64,000 nucleotides of DNA from Gluconacetobacter tumulicola (GCF_014174215.1 NZ_JABEQL010000005.1:124001-188000), one strand, 5' to 3'. Positions 26,383-35,420 are shown, numbered from the stretch's first letter. Program-made: numbers and translations. The notes: generated by a model not told the origin, from the letters alone.

Positions 26383-27354
26383 ATGCCGGACGTCGCCATG
26401 TTACTTTTTCCGGGAGTCCAGTTCATGGGGCTCGCAGCACAGACAGCTTTCGAAATTGCCAACCTGGCGGTGGGTAGCCCGTACTATACGCTCCATCTGG
26501 TCTCGTTGACGGGCGGCAATGTACCGTCCTCAATGGGATTCGACATCGGCACCGGGCATGTCGATGCGCTGGATGCGCTCGATACGTTGATCTTGCTCGG
26601 CGGTGTAACGATTCCGCAGCGCCTGCCTACGGAGCAGATTGCAACGCTTCAACATCACATGCGACGGGCGCGCCGTGTCGCTGGCTTGTGTACTGGCGCA
26701 TTTTATCTTGCGCAAACCGGTGCGCTCGACGGACGGCGCGCCACGACGCATTGGCTTTACGCTAGCCGCATGCGCGCCGACCATCCCCTGGTGAAGGTCG
26801 AGGAAGATCGGATCTTCATCAACGAAGGTCCAGTATGGACATCCGCAGGTCTCACAGCGGGACTGGATCTGGCGCTGGCACTCGTAGAGAAGGATCTCGG
26901 ATTGGAGCTCTCGCGCACTGTCGCGCGCAGACTGGTGATGAGTCATCGCAGGGCCGGTGGGCAGTCCCAGCATTCCGAGCTGCTAGATCTGGCGCCGAAA
27001 TCCGATCGGATTCAAAAGGCGCTTGTCTTCGCCCGATGCAACCTGGCAAGCCCTCTTACGATTGAGGAGCTTGCGGCTGTAGTAAATCTGAGTCCGCGCC
27101 AGTTCAGTCGTGCGTTCAGCGCGGAAACTGGTCAATCCCCCGCGAAGGTAGTGGAGCGTCTTCGGGTCGAGGCCGCGCGGCTTCTGATCGATGAAGGAAG
27201 ACTTTCTTTCGATGAGATCGCGCAGGAGACGGGTCTAGTCGATCGCCGACGCCTGCGCGAGGCCTTTATCCGCCAGTTTGGCCAGACGCCGCAAGGGTTC
27301 CGGCGTCTCTCCCGTGTCGGGTCGCATGGCGGCGAGAAAGAGCAAGGGTTGTGA
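26383..27354 (+). CDS. GlxA-type regulator: DJ-1/PfpI domain plus AraC helix-turn-helix (copy 2)
   Basis: 323 residues, paralogous to the regulator at 9,255-10,196. Domain one (1-185) has the elbow VAGLCTGAFYLAQTGALDGR with a Cys; ATTHW and GPVWTSAGLTAGLDLALALVE are shared with copy 1. Domain two (220-315) is the AraC helix-turn-helix pair (LTIEELAAVVNLSPRQFSRA and FDEIAQETGLVDRRRLREAF). It diverges from the SDR/AhpD-like operon. The 3' end overlaps the convergent CPBP gene by 89 bases. Confidence 0.92.
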   Translation: MPDVAMLLFPGVQFMGLAAQTAFEIANLAVGSPYYTLHLVSLTGGNVPSSMGFDIGTGHVDALDALDTLILLGGVTIPQRLPTEQIATLQHHMRRARRVAGLCTGAFYLAQTGALDGRRATTHWLYASRMRADHPLVKVEEDRIFINEGPVWTSAGLTAGLDLALALVEKDLGLELSRTVARRLVMSHRRAGGQSQHSELLDLAPKSDRIQKALVFARCNLASPLTIEELAAVVNLSPRQFSRAFSAETGQSPAKVVERLRVEAARLLIDEGRLSFDEIAQETGLVDRRRLREAFIRQFGQTPQGFRRLSRVGSHGGEKEQGL

Positions 27355-28198
27355 CAAAGGTAGCAAGCCCGAAGACGATCGTGACGATTGAGGCTTCCGG
27401 CCCGAAAGTTCCTCCTGTCAGCCATGTTGGCGCGCTGGGATCAAAGCTCGTGCGTAGGAGACTGTCATCACTGGACATTCCAGACACGCGTGCTCCGAAC
27501 AGTGCGCCTAAAGTGAAATTCCAGCCTGCGTGGGCGCCGATACTCATCCAAATTCGGCCCGTTGCGATATAGAAACCTGAGAAGAGGAGGCCAGCCTCGA
27601 CAGCGATCGCCATGCCAGACAATAAAGTTGCATTAGGATTGTGCAGGTGCGCGACACCAAAGAGAAATGCGGAGAGAATCGTTCCCGCGTGAATCCCGAA
27701 GGCACAGGACAAGAGTCTGAAAATGATCAGCCGTGCGAGCAACTCTTCAAGGAACCCCGTGCCCAATGCTTCCCTGACGTCATGGGCCCAGTCTGTCCAG
27801 AGTTGCTGATGAAATGAGGCGACCCCGACTGCGAAGAGAACGGCCATGACAGCGGAGATCAGGACAACTCCTGCAAGCACGCCGAGCAAAAGCTCTCTAA
27901 CGGCGTGGCGCGGTGCCAATTCATTTGCGTAACGCTGTTCCCCGTAGCGTATGAGCGCGACGTAGCTGGCATAAGCGAGTATGAGGGTCAGGAAAGCCGC
28001 GCATAGAACAACGGTCGAGTTGGTTGTGATGAAGGACCTTACGGCCGTCTGCAAGCCGAATTCGACTACTGTGATGATGAGCATGACCATCATCCAGCAC
28101 AGAATGCGCAGCCTTTGCCATCTGCCGGGGCTGATGACGCCGCGTTGGCTCATAAGATTGAAGGCGGGGTAGGTTCGGCGGGACAAAAGTGTTGTCAT
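27266..28198 (-). CDS. CPBP-family intramembrane protease
   Basis: 310 residues with about eight membrane segments. The CPBP (Abi) signature is present: GFLEELLARLIIFRLLS (EExxxR motif), GVAHLHNP and the second His in GAHAGWNFTLG. These are glutamic intramembrane proteases of the Rce1 type; bacterial members act in membrane protein processing or bacteriocin immunity. The last 30 codons overlap the end of the convergent GlxA regulator, so the polar tail (RHATRHGRDAG) may be non-essential. No partner gene is evident. Confidence 0.85.
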   Translation of the reverse strand: MTTLLSRRTYPAFNLMSQRGVISPGRWQRLRILCWMMVMLIITVVEFGLQTAVRSFITTNSTVVLCAAFLTLILAYASYVALIRYGEQRYANELAPRHAVRELLLGVLAGVVLISAVMAVLFAVGVASFHQQLWTDWAHDVREALGTGFLEELLARLIIFRLLSCAFGIHAGTILSAFLFGVAHLHNPNATLLSGMAIAVEAGLLFSGFYIATGRIWMSIGAHAGWNFTLGALFGARVSGMSSDDSLLRTSFDPSAPTWLTGGTFGPEASIVTIVFGLATFVTTLALSRRHATRHGRDAGTLAASGQTGG

Positions 28199-28319
28199 CT
28201 CATTTGATCCACATCCACCTTAGGGGATGGAAGGCAAGACGCTGCACCGGGTTACTGATCGCACCGGCCTCCACACCCTGGTGCTTGGAGGACGACGATC
28301 ATTCCAGGCGCCATCCGGA

Positions 28320-29351
28320 TTACGAATGGCCGGCGAAGGCCCGTGTCAGGAAGATGTTGGCCTGAGCGATAGCGGCCACGGCGGCCGGGGTGATCGCGAG
28401 AGCATTGAGCATAACGAAATCGTGGATCGTCCCCTCATAACGGGTGGCGGTCACGCGAACCCCTGCCTGGATCAACTTCCGCGCGTAGGCTTCCCCCTCG
28501 TCGCGCAGCACGTCGTTTTCATCCGTAATGACCAGTGCGGGTGCTTGATCGCGGAGGGCTTCGATCGGGGCATTCAGAGGTGAGACATGAGGCTGCGTGC
28601 GGTCGGTGTTGGCGACAAGATACTGATTCCAGAAATAATCCATTGCCTTGGCCGTCAGCCAGGGACCGTTTGCGAAGTCACGATACGATCCGTCGTTCAT
28701 CGCGGCATCCGTCACCGGATAGAACAGTACCTGCGCCACTGGTTTCGGACCTTTCCGCTCGCTGATGAGTTGCGAGACGACTGCGACCATGTTGCCACCC
28801 ACGCTATCTCCCGCGATGGCGATGCGTCGGGGATCGATGCGGAACTCGGCCGGGTGGGCGGCGACATGGGCGAGCACGGCATAATCCTGCTCGATCGCGA
28901 GCGGATAGCGGGCTTCGGGCGAGCGCTCATAATCCACGAAAATCACAACCGCATGGCTTCCGACGGAGAGGTCGCGCACAAGGCGCTCATGGGTCTTCGG
29001 GCCGCCCATGACCCAACCGGCGCCATGGAAATACACGATGGCGGGTAGTGTTCCGTGTGCGCCGTGGGGACGATAGACGCGTATACGGGTCTGGCCAGTA
29101 GGACCGACTGGCAGCACGTGGTCGGTCATCTGAACGGCGGGTGCCGATACCGGCACGCTAACCTGTGCATGGTCGAGTAGAGCGCGAGCGTCCTCGGGAG
29201 ACAAAGACGGAATCGGCGGCACATGGGCGGCGGCGAGACCATCGAGGAATTGCTGTGTGGTTGGCTCCAGCACCGGGGCAGCGATTGCCGGCGCGGCGAC
29301 GAGGAAGGTGGCCAGAACAGCGGCGGTTCTGAGAAGTGTGGTGCGTCTCAT
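28320..29351 (-). CDS. Exported alpha/beta hydrolase (HSL-type esterase)
   Basis: 343 residues. A signal peptide ends near residue 24 (LVAAPAIAAPV). The catalytic domain has the HSL hallmark HGAGW (IVYFHGAGWVMGG), nucleophile GDSVGGN, acid in ITDENDVLRDEG and His in TIHDFVM, so it is probably a periplasmic short-chain esterase. ATG 29351 is chosen because the preceding 24 in-frame codons lie in the promoter region. It diverges from the MarR/OhrR-type regulator, and two similar palindromes lie between the genes, so it is likely repressed by that protein. Confidence 0.9.
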   Translation of the reverse strand: MRRTTLLRTAAVLATFLVAAPAIAAPVLEPTTQQFLDGLAAAHVPPIPSLSPEDARALLDHAQVSVPVSAPAVQMTDHVLPVGPTGQTRIRVYRPHGAHGTLPAIVYFHGAGWVMGGPKTHERLVRDLSVGSHAVVIFVDYERSPEARYPLAIEQDYAVLAHVAAHPAEFRIDPRRIAIAGDSVGGNMVAVVSQLISERKGPKPVAQVLFYPVTDAAMNDGSYRDFANGPWLTAKAMDYFWNQYLVANTDRTQPHVSPLNAPIEALRDQAPALVITDENDVLRDEGEAYARKLIQAGVRVTATRYEGTIHDFVMLNALAITPAAVAAIAQANIFLTRAFAGHS

Positions 29352-29397
29352 GATGAAATATCCTGACTGGACGGGCCTTATTGGCCTGGGGGGATAA

Positions 29398-29484
29398 TAT
29401 CGCGCACGATATACTATCATCATATATGAAATGTCGGGGCTGGCATGCGAAAGACGTATATGCGATCATTTATCGTGCGATATA
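29398..29484. promoter_or_regulatory. Paired MarR-type operator palindromes between esterase and regulator
   Basis: Two near-identical palindromic sites lie in the divergent region: TATCGCGCACGATATA at 29,398-29,413 and TATCGTGCGATATA at 29,471-29,484. The first lies 47 bases before the esterase ATG, the second 25 bases before the regulator ATG. MarR-family dimers bind palindromes of this size, so autoregulation plus control of the esterase is a natural reading. Confidence 0.65.
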
Positions 29485-29508
29485 TCGTGAAGGGTCATGG
29501 AGACGCTA

Positions 29509-29961
29509 ATGACCAAGAACCTGGATAAGCCCGAGCTCGACGCTTTCATTTGCTTTTCGCTCTATGCGGCAAGCCATGCGTTCAATCGGCTTTATCAGCC
29601 GCTGCTCGAGCCACTCGGCCTGACCTATCCGCAGTATCTCGTCATGAGCGTGTTATGGGCGGGGGACGGCAAACTGGTGGGCGAGATCGGGGCTAGGCTC
29701 GGTCTGGTCAGTTCCACGCTCACGCCGTTGCTCAAGCGGCTTGAGAACTCGGGCTTGGTAGCCCGAAGCCGTGACCGGGAAGATGAGCGTCAGGTGAGGG
29801 TCACGCTGACACCCGAAGGGCGCACTTTGCGGGCGCAGGCTGCCACCGTTCCAGGCTGCGTGCTGACGGCAACCGGGATGACGACTGACGAGTTGGGTGA
29901 CCTTCGCGCAAAGATCGACACGCTCCGAGTTGCCATTGAGGGTGCCGTAGCGAATCGGTAA
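29509..29961 (+). CDS. MarR-family regulator, OhrR-like
   Basis: 150 residues. The N-terminal FICFSLYAASHAFNRLY has the Cys at the place of the peroxide-sensing Cys of OhrR, followed by LEPLGLTYPQYLVMSVLW, very typical of OhrR. The winged helix covers residues 45-100 (LVSSTLTPLLKRLENSGLV, DREDERQVRVTLTPEG). A second Cys (VPGCVLTATG) near 123 matches the resolving Cys position of two-Cys OhrR proteins. ATG 29509 has GGAG six bases upstream; ATG 29497 does not. No ohr gene is nearby; the divergent esterase is the probable target. Confidence 0.88.
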   Translation: MTKNLDKPELDAFICFSLYAASHAFNRLYQPLLEPLGLTYPQYLVMSVLWAGDGKLVGEIGARLGLVSSTLTPLLKRLENSGLVARSRDREDERQVRVTLTPEGRTLRAQAATVPGCVLTATGMTTDELGDLRAKIDTLRVAIEGAVANR

Positions 29962-30276
29962 CCGGACGGCCCGGTACTGAGCATTCGATCACGGTCTTTC
30001 CAACAGCGTGTTCGCTGTCCGGCCGGTCATGGACTCCACGCGCGCCCGCGCCGGCAAACGCGTGACGGCGATCATCGGTTTGATTTCGCCCGGTTCAAGC
30101 CATTCTTCGGTTCGCCAGCCGCAAATGACGGATGATCACCGCCATTGCGGGTAACTCGCGAAAATACGCGTTCAAGGGGACGGTGACTCCTGTCGGCAAG
30201 AGTGGCGATGCTCGATACGGCCCAAACAGCAGGCGAGACAAAGGACAGATGAATCGGGGCCTTCATCGGCGGAGGC
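29962..30276. other. Intergenic region, nothing supported
   Basis: 315 bases between the MarR gene and the cupin gene. A 64-codon frame on the - strand (30,072-30,266) starts with a weakly signal-peptide-like segment but has no ribosome site that I can see, and its C-terminal half looks random. I annotate nothing here. Confidence 0.4.
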
Positions 30277-30807
30277 TCACTTTCTTAAATAGTCGGCTGT
30301 CCCATCGATCCAGTCCTGGCGCTGTGGTGCGAAGATATCAATGTCGACAGTGTCTTCGGTAATGACGAATTTATGTGGCACGTTCGGCGGGATCACCATC
30401 AGATCGCCGGCTTTCATCACGTACTTCTTGCCTCCAGAATAGACCTCGGCGCGTCCCCGGGTGATCCAGGTGATCTGTTCGTTCGGATGGTGATGAAGTG
30501 GCACGATCGCGCCCGTTTTCATGGTCCAGACGACGAAAGTACTTTGCGCGCCATATATGACTTGGCGGTCAATGAGCGGCGACACATGCTCCACTGGCTG
30601 ATCGGCAAGGTCATAGAGCATGGGGGTTTGGCCCATATGCAGGCTGATCTGGGGCTGAATGCCTTCGCCCGGGGCGTTTTGAGGCGCCGTTGTTGGTGCG
30701 ACGACAGAATCCGCGAGCGAGGCATGGGCACTGAAAGCCATCGCGATAACGGCGACCGTCCCGGCGATGTTCCACCAGCGACGCGGCGTAGGGATATGGG
30801 CAGACAT
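30277..30807 (-). CDS. Exported cupin-domain protein
   Basis: 176 residues. A membrane/signal segment at about 12-32 (WNIAGTVAVIAMAFSAHASLA) targets it to the periplasm. The cupin core shows both motifs: PLHHHPNEQITWITRGRAEV (His-x-His...Glu metal site) and VIPPNVPHKFVI (third His). Metal-binding single cupins of this type are often dioxygenase-like or sugar-binding; substrate unknown. ATG 30807 is preferred over a start 16 codons upstream because it places the charged n-region just before the hydrophobic core. It lies 161 bases downstream of the exporter gene on the same strand. Confidence 0.85.
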   Translation of the reverse strand: MSAHIPTPRRWWNIAGTVAVIAMAFSAHASLADSVVAPTTAPQNAPGEGIQPQISLHMGQTPMLYDLADQPVEHVSPLIDRQVIYGAQSTFVVWTMKTGAIVPLHHHPNEQITWITRGRAEVYSGGKKYVMKAGDLMVIPPNVPHKFVITEDTVDIDIFAPQRQDWIDGTADYLRK

Positions 30808-30968
30808 GAATGTGACCTTCTTGGAGTTGGGACGTTGCACGTGCTTTCGCAGCACGACGTGGCGTCAGTTGATACGGTTCGCGCTTAATTCCGGGCGTCG
30901 AGCGACGTCTTCAGAATGTGTGTCGTCTGGAGCCGCAGCGAGGATGCGCGGTAGCTCCTCGGGGCCTC

Positions 30969-32009
30969 TCATGTTTGCGCCGCCTCCGGCGGGCAGATCG
31001 TGGACGGCGCGGCTCCGGCGACAGCTGTGCGAGGCTCCTGGCCTATGGCCGAATCCATCTTATGGGTCATCTTTCTCGTCGGAATGGCGGTCACGGCGAT
31101 GCCAGCCGCGATGGCCGATGCCCCGGCCAGTAAGGAAGGGGTAACGGCTTCACCCAGCGTCGCGACCGACAATGCGGCGCCAGTCAGTGGCACGCCTAGC
31201 ATCGTCATTGACATGGTGGTGGCGGCCAACCACGTACTTGCCGCGTTCACGGCACAGAAGCAAAATGCTGTCGCGACGGGGCCAACAAAGAGCGTCGCAG
31301 CCCAGAACGCGGGCGACCCATCGCCAGTGAAAGGGCCTTCGAAAATCCTCGCTCCGCAAGTGAGGATTAGTGCGGCCAGAGTCATCTGCCACGGCGCAAG
31401 CGTAAATGCCGAGGAGTTGGCCTTAAAATGGCGTAAGTGTACGATACAGAAGGCCCAGCAGCCGGCGGCAGCCAGCAACATTGCGTTTGCGCCAAGAATG
31501 ACCTTATTCGACCAATCGATGGCGAAGGGATTAACAAGGGCGATGACGCCGATCACGCCCAGCAGAATCCCAAAGGTGCGGGCCGGAGTTGCCCGCTCAC
31601 CGAAGAAGCCAATGGCGATGGGGGCCGTCCAGATCGGGGTGGTGTAGCTCAAGATCGCAGAGCGACCGGCCGGCAGATGCGTCATAGCGACCGCGCCGAG
31701 CGCTGTGAAGCTCGTCATTTGAAGTAGGCCGATAGAACCAATAAACGGCCAGTCAGCGCGCCGTGGGATCTGTACGCGCCCCTGAATTGCTTGGAAGGCA
31801 AATAGGCAGGCTGCGCCCGTCGCGAAGCGGAGCGATGAAAACCAAAGCGGCGAGACGTGACTTAGTCCGGCCTTCATGATCGGCCAGTTGGCGCCCCAGA
31901 TCACGATTGCCGCAACAAGAGCAAGAATGGGTCTCGAACGCGCCCGCGGCGCGCCGGACTTGATTTTCGGCGCTGATATGGCTGAATTGGGAAATAGTGA
32001 AATGCGCAT
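30969..32009 (-). CDS. DMT-superfamily transporter (EamA type)
   Basis: 346 residues with ten membrane segments arranged as two EamA repeats (first around 30-165: ALVAAIVIWGANWPIMKAG; second around 175-320: ANAMLLAAAGCWAFCIVHL). EamA proteins are inner-membrane exporters of metabolites, amino acids or drugs. The C-terminal 35 residues are polar. It precedes the exported cupin gene. The start chosen includes a 26-residue N-terminal extension with basic residues; an internal start is possible but there is no Met before the first helix. Confidence 0.9.
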   Translation of the reverse strand: MRISLFPNSAISAPKIKSGAPRARSRPILALVAAIVIWGANWPIMKAGLSHVSPLWFSSLRFATGAACLFAFQAIQGRVQIPRRADWPFIGSIGLLQMTSFTALGAVAMTHLPAGRSAILSYTTPIWTAPIAIGFFGERATPARTFGILLGVIGVIALVNPFAIDWSNKVILGANAMLLAAAGCWAFCIVHLRHFKANSSAFTLAPWQMTLAALILTCGARIFEGPFTGDGSPAFWAATLFVGPVATAFCFCAVNAASTWLAATTMSMTMLGVPLTGAALSVATLGEAVTPSLLAGASAIAAGIAVTAIPTRKMTHKMDSAIGQEPRTAVAGAAPSTICPPEAAQT

Positions 32010-32436
32010 GACTGGACCTCGACGCCCGCCGACCGCGACGTCGGCGCATGTGAGTGCTGGTGTATTTTTGAATGGACGACCCGACGTTCGGGCTTAGGCG
32101 CGGCCTAAGGCGATGGCCACGTCGGCACTTCCAACGCTACTGAATCCAATGTCTTTCATGACGTTCTTCTTTTCTGCATGGGATTGAAGAGATGACCGTC
32201 TATACGATTCCGATCATCCATATCTGATAGCGTCTGTTCACTATTCGATAATGAATAGGACGAAGTTCTAGGAAGGCGCCGTACGTTTGCGGTCCGTCTC
32301 ATGCAGCGCAATTTTCGCTTCGAGAGGAATATCCTGCATCCGTCCCATCTTTTTGTTATTATCAGTCCATCATACTACGGAGTCGAACCTTTCCACGCTT
32401 AACCCAAGGCCTGTATTCGAACGCCACTTCACTTGC
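32010..32436. other. Intergenic region, no supported gene
   Basis: 427 bases between the end of the MRJP-like gene and the exporter start. The stretch 32,150-32,280 is AT-rich (TATACGATTCCGATC, ATTCGATAATGAATAG) and is a plausible promoter region for the exporter on the - strand. No conserved frame or strong hairpin was seen. Confidence 0.4.
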
Positions 32437-33570
32437 TCATGGTTGGGTACTCAGAGAGAGAAGAAGAAAAGGGAGTTGGATACGCGGCTTACCTTTATGA
32501 AACTGTGCAAGTCGGTCGAGTTGCGCAACGGGAAGCCAGAGTCTTCCATCAGTCGTGAGGAAAGGCGCATCCGCCCAATGGAGGCGGCGATCCGACACGA
32601 GCGCTTCCGTGCGTCCCGATGGATCACGCCGATAGACCGTTTCATCTTTCAAGGCGACGTAATAGAGGTTTCCTCGGTGATCCATCGCGCTACCGCCGAT
32701 AGGAGGAAGATCGGCCCAGGGCGTCACCGACGCGGCAAGCGCCTCCGGTGATATCGCGGGGTCGTTCAAAAGCGCGGTCGGCACCTTCGACCACGGACCT
32801 TCGAGCGGCCCGAAATACACGTATTTCCCGTCGGGACTGACTTCGAGTGGGTCGGCATTGACCAAGAGCGGTGTCCCATCACCGTTCCTGACGATGCTTC
32901 CGTCGATGATGATCGGTCTGTCCGGTCGTGCCTGTGTGGCCGGGACGCCATCGAGAACGCGACGAAAGACGCCGCTTGCGATATCGAGTACAAGCAGGGC
33001 CCCTTTTCCGGCGTCGGTCAGATAGGCGTAAAGTCCGTTGAAGCGGACGTCGTCGATGTAGCTCCCCGCCGGAGCGACCTCCGGCCCAAGCGGATAGACA
33101 CGAAGGATGTTTCCCGTCGCCGGGTCGAGGCGCACCAGCTTAGGGCCATCCTTGACGGGAGGACTACCGAACTGCGGCGTTCCCGTATCGACCACCCAAA
33201 GTTTGCCATCAGGATCGATATGAAGGGCGTTGACGCTGACGAAGTGTCGCTTCGGGTCGAGACCTGGTTTCCAGTCGTTCCATGCTGGATTCGGGAATGG
33301 GCGAAGCGAATCTTGTGTCGTAAGAACGGCGACTGCTGGGCCGGAAAAGCCCGCCCAGCGCGGCCCTGCTACGAACACACGCTTGGCAGCCAGCGCGACG
33401 GCGTTCCAGTCTAGCACCGAGCTTGATGCCTCGACGCGGAGCGGTTGCGCGCGGGCCGTCTCGACGTTCTCAACTGAGACACCACACAGGAATAGGCTTG
33501 CCGTGATCGCAGCGGCGCGAAGATGCCGGTATTGTCGAGAGCGTTGCAGCGACGAAGTATGTTTGCTCAT
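32437..33570 (-). CDS. Exported major-royal-jelly-protein-like (six-bladed propeller) protein
   Basis: 377 residues. A Sec signal (AAAITASLFLCGVS...ARAQ, ending near residue 42) is followed by a beta-propeller of the MRJP/yellow family: WKPGLDPKRHFVSVNALHID, LWVVDTG, YIDDVRFNGLYAYLTDAG, GGSAMDHRGNLYYVAL and WADAPFLTTDGRLWLPVAQL. Bacterial members are periplasmic proteins of uncertain role, perhaps binding or converting small aldehydes or lactones. ATG 33570 lies four bases after the cupin stop; an upstream ATG at 33705 would overlap the cupin gene. Last gene of the four-gene operon from 35,420. Confidence 0.88.
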   Translation of the reverse strand: MSKHTSSLQRSRQYRHLRAAAITASLFLCGVSVENVETARAQPLRVEASSSVLDWNAVALAAKRVFVAGPRWAGFSGPAVAVLTTQDSLRPFPNPAWNDWKPGLDPKRHFVSVNALHIDPDGKLWVVDTGTPQFGSPPVKDGPKLVRLDPATGNILRVYPLGPEVAPAGSYIDDVRFNGLYAYLTDAGKGALLVLDIASGVFRRVLDGVPATQARPDRPIIIDGSIVRNGDGTPLLVNADPLEVSPDGKYVYFGPLEGPWSKVPTALLNDPAISPEALAASVTPWADLPPIGGSAMDHRGNLYYVALKDETVYRRDPSGRTEALVSDRRLHWADAPFLTTDGRLWLPVAQLDRLAQFHKGKPRIQLPFLLLSLSTQP

Positions 33571-33574
33571 AGCG

Positions 33575-34006
33575 TCATATCTTTGCGATGAATTCGGCAG
33601 TGGTGCCGTCTTCGGGATTGACGAATGTGATGTCATCCTGTGCGCGACGCGGTGTATCGATAGCGAGGAACACCACAGGCGCACGCAGGATACGCGGCAG
33701 GGCATGGACGGCGCGCCTGGGGAAAACGAGAAGCTGGCCCGGCTCGAAGGCGGCCTCGGTGACCGGATCGTCGATCCAGAACGTTCCCTCGCCGGAGAGC
33801 ACCTGCAGGATTTCGTCGCATTGCGTGTGATAATGAGCGGGTACGCCGCGATAGACGCGGAAGACCCGGATACTGCGGGATGCGGAGTCCGTCAGATACG
33901 TGTCCAGCAGCATCGTGTTGGCCGCGTCCGGAAACGCTGCGGCGATGGCATTGAGGTCGAAACGGCCACCCTGCTGACTAGGTGTAAACGCGTTATCCGT
34001 GCTCAT
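33575..34006 (-). CDS. Cytoplasmic cupin-domain protein
   Basis: 143 residues, no signal peptide. One cupin with motif one PAHYHTQCDEILQVLSGEGTF (His, His, Glu) and motif two FPRRAVHALPRI (His). It starts within the stop of the NTF2-like gene (ATGA overlap at 34,003-34,006) and ends four bases before the MRJP-like ATG, so it sits inside one operon. Substrate unknown; cupins in such aldehyde or electrophile modules may be small dioxygenases or isomerases. Confidence 0.87.
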   Translation of the reverse strand: MSTDNAFTPSQQGGRFDLNAIAAAFPDAANTMLLDTYLTDSASRSIRVFRVYRGVPAHYHTQCDEILQVLSGEGTFWIDDPVTEAAFEPGQLLVFPRRAVHALPRILRAPVVFLAIDTPRRAQDDITFVNPEDGTTAEFIAKI

Positions 34007-34389
34007 GAATCCGTTTCCCGGCCGACCAGAAGATCCCGTAATGCGGCGGTATCCGCCACCTGGTGGAACGCCACGATTTTTCCATTACGGATCGTCCAGA
34101 AGTGAGCGAAGGCGATCTCCCCCCTTTTTCCGAGCGTCGTGCGCACCCGATAGAGTCCGGTCGTCGCGACGTTGGCGCCATCGGCCAGAAAGGTCTGGGG
34201 CGCCGTGACGTATTCGGTGAAATGGGTCTTTACTGCAGGAAAAAAACGTTCCGCGACCGCTTGCCGACCGACATAACCACCACCTTCGGGAAACGTGTCG
34301 AGTACCGCCCAGATGACGTCGTCATCCAGCAACGAAGTGTCAGCGGTCGCATACCAGCGCCGCACCAGATCCGCGGGTGTCTCGTTCAT
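34003..34389 (-). CDS. NTF2-like (SnoaL-type) protein
   Basis: 128 residues, the usual size for a single-domain NTF2-like fold: helix PADLVRRWYATAD, GGYVGRQAVAERFFPAV, DGANVATTGLYRVR and FAHFWTIRNGKIVAFHQVAD, the typical last strands. Such proteins bind or isomerise small hydrophobic compounds. GAGGAGG lies six bases before ATG 34389, a strong ribosome site, so the start five codons upstream is rejected. It begins 11 bases after the oxidoreductase stop. Confidence 0.88.
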   Translation of the reverse strand: MNETPADLVRRWYATADTSLLDDDVIWAVLDTFPEGGGYVGRQAVAERFFPAVKTHFTEYVTAPQTFLADGANVATTGLYRVRTTLGKRGEIAFAHFWTIRNGKIVAFHQVADTAALRDLLVGRETDS

Positions 34390-34400
34390 GTTGATCCTCC

Positions 34401-35420
34401 TCACTCACCGAAACCGGTAAGAACGATTTTCCCCTTTGCTCTTCCGCTCTCGATCAGGGCGTGCGCGCGGCGCAGGTTGTTCGCGTTGATCGGACCGAAA
34501 TTTTCGTCCAGCGTCGTGCGGATACGCCCACTGTCCACGAGTGCTGCGATCTCGTTCAGCAACGTGCCTTGTTCGGCCATGTCTGCTGTTTCGAACATGG
34601 GGCGTGTGAACATCAATTCCCAATGCAGCGACAGGCTCTTACGCTTGAGCGGCAACGCGCTGAGTTCGTCCGGATCATCGATCAGTCCGAAATGTCCCTG
34701 TGGCGCCAGCAACTCCACGATATCGGCGAAGTGCTGGTTCGTCTGCGTTGTGGAGAAGACGAAGCCGGGAGCGCCGGTCGGCAGGTGCGCCATCTGTCCG
34801 GCGAGGGAGTTCCGGTGGTCGATCATGTGATGCGCGCCAAGGCTTCTGACCCATTCCTGTGTCTCGGGACGCGACGCCGTGGCGATGACGGTCAGGTCCG
34901 TTAGTGCGCGGGCCAGTTGGATCGCGATCGAGCCGACGCCGCCCGCACCGCCGATGATCAGCAGGGATGGGACAGTTCCGGGGACAGGTCGTCGGATGTC
35001 GAGCCGGTTGAACAACATCTCCCATGCCGTGATCGCGGTCAGTGGGAGTGCGGCGGCCTGCGCCCAGTCCAGCGATTTCGGCTTGTGGCCAACGATCCGT
35101 TCATCGACCAGATGGAACTGGGCATTCGTTCCCGAACGATGCAGCGATCCGGCATAGAAGACTTCGTCCCCGACCGCGAAGTTATGGACATCCGGTCCAG
35201 TCGCTGTCACGACGCCTGCCGCGTCCCAGCCGAGGACGCGCCATTGACCGGGTTCGGGTGCGGCGCTCCTTCGTACCTTGGTATCAACGGGATTGACCGA
35301 AATAGCCCGGATCTCGACCAGGAGATCGTGGCCGGTCGGTACGGGTTGCGGGAGTTCGATGTCCTGCAATGAATTGAAGTCGTCGATCGGAAGGGGGGAT
35401 TGATAACCTACGGCACGCAT
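34401..35420 (-). CDS. Zinc-type alcohol dehydrogenase/quinone oxidoreductase
   Basis: 339 residues, MDR superfamily: MRAVGYQSPLPIDDFNSLQD, catalytic-domain motif GWDAAGVVTATGPDVHNFAVG, cofactor motif IIGGAGGVGSIAIQLARALT near residue 153. The zinc ligands of true alcohol dehydrogenases are absent, as usual in the quinone-oxidoreductase subgroup. It reduces quinones or enones with NADPH in the cytoplasm, by family inference. It diverges from the HxlR regulator and leads the operon with NTF2-like, cupin and MRJP-like genes. A degenerate copy lies at 24,309. Confidence 0.92.
   Translation of the reverse strand: MRAVGYQSPLPIDDFNSLQDIELPQPVPTGHDLLVEIRAISVNPVDTKVRRSAAPEPGQWRVLGWDAAGVVTATGPDVHNFAVGDEVFYAGSLHRSGTNAQFHLVDERIVGHKPKSLDWAQAAALPLTAITAWEMLFNRLDIRRPVPGTVPSLLIIGGAGGVGSIAIQLARALTDLTVIATASRPETQEWVRSLGAHHMIDHRNSLAGQMAHLPTGAPGFVFSTTQTNQHFADIVELLAPQGHFGLIDDPDELSALPLKRKSLSLHWELMFTRPMFETADMAEQGTLLNEIAALVDSGRIRTTLDENFGPINANNLRRAHALIESGRAKGKIVLTGFGE

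Noticed and set aside
32287-32751. 154-codon frame on the + strand
   Set aside because: Its second half is antisense to the MRJP-like gene and the first half has no similarity or ribosome site.
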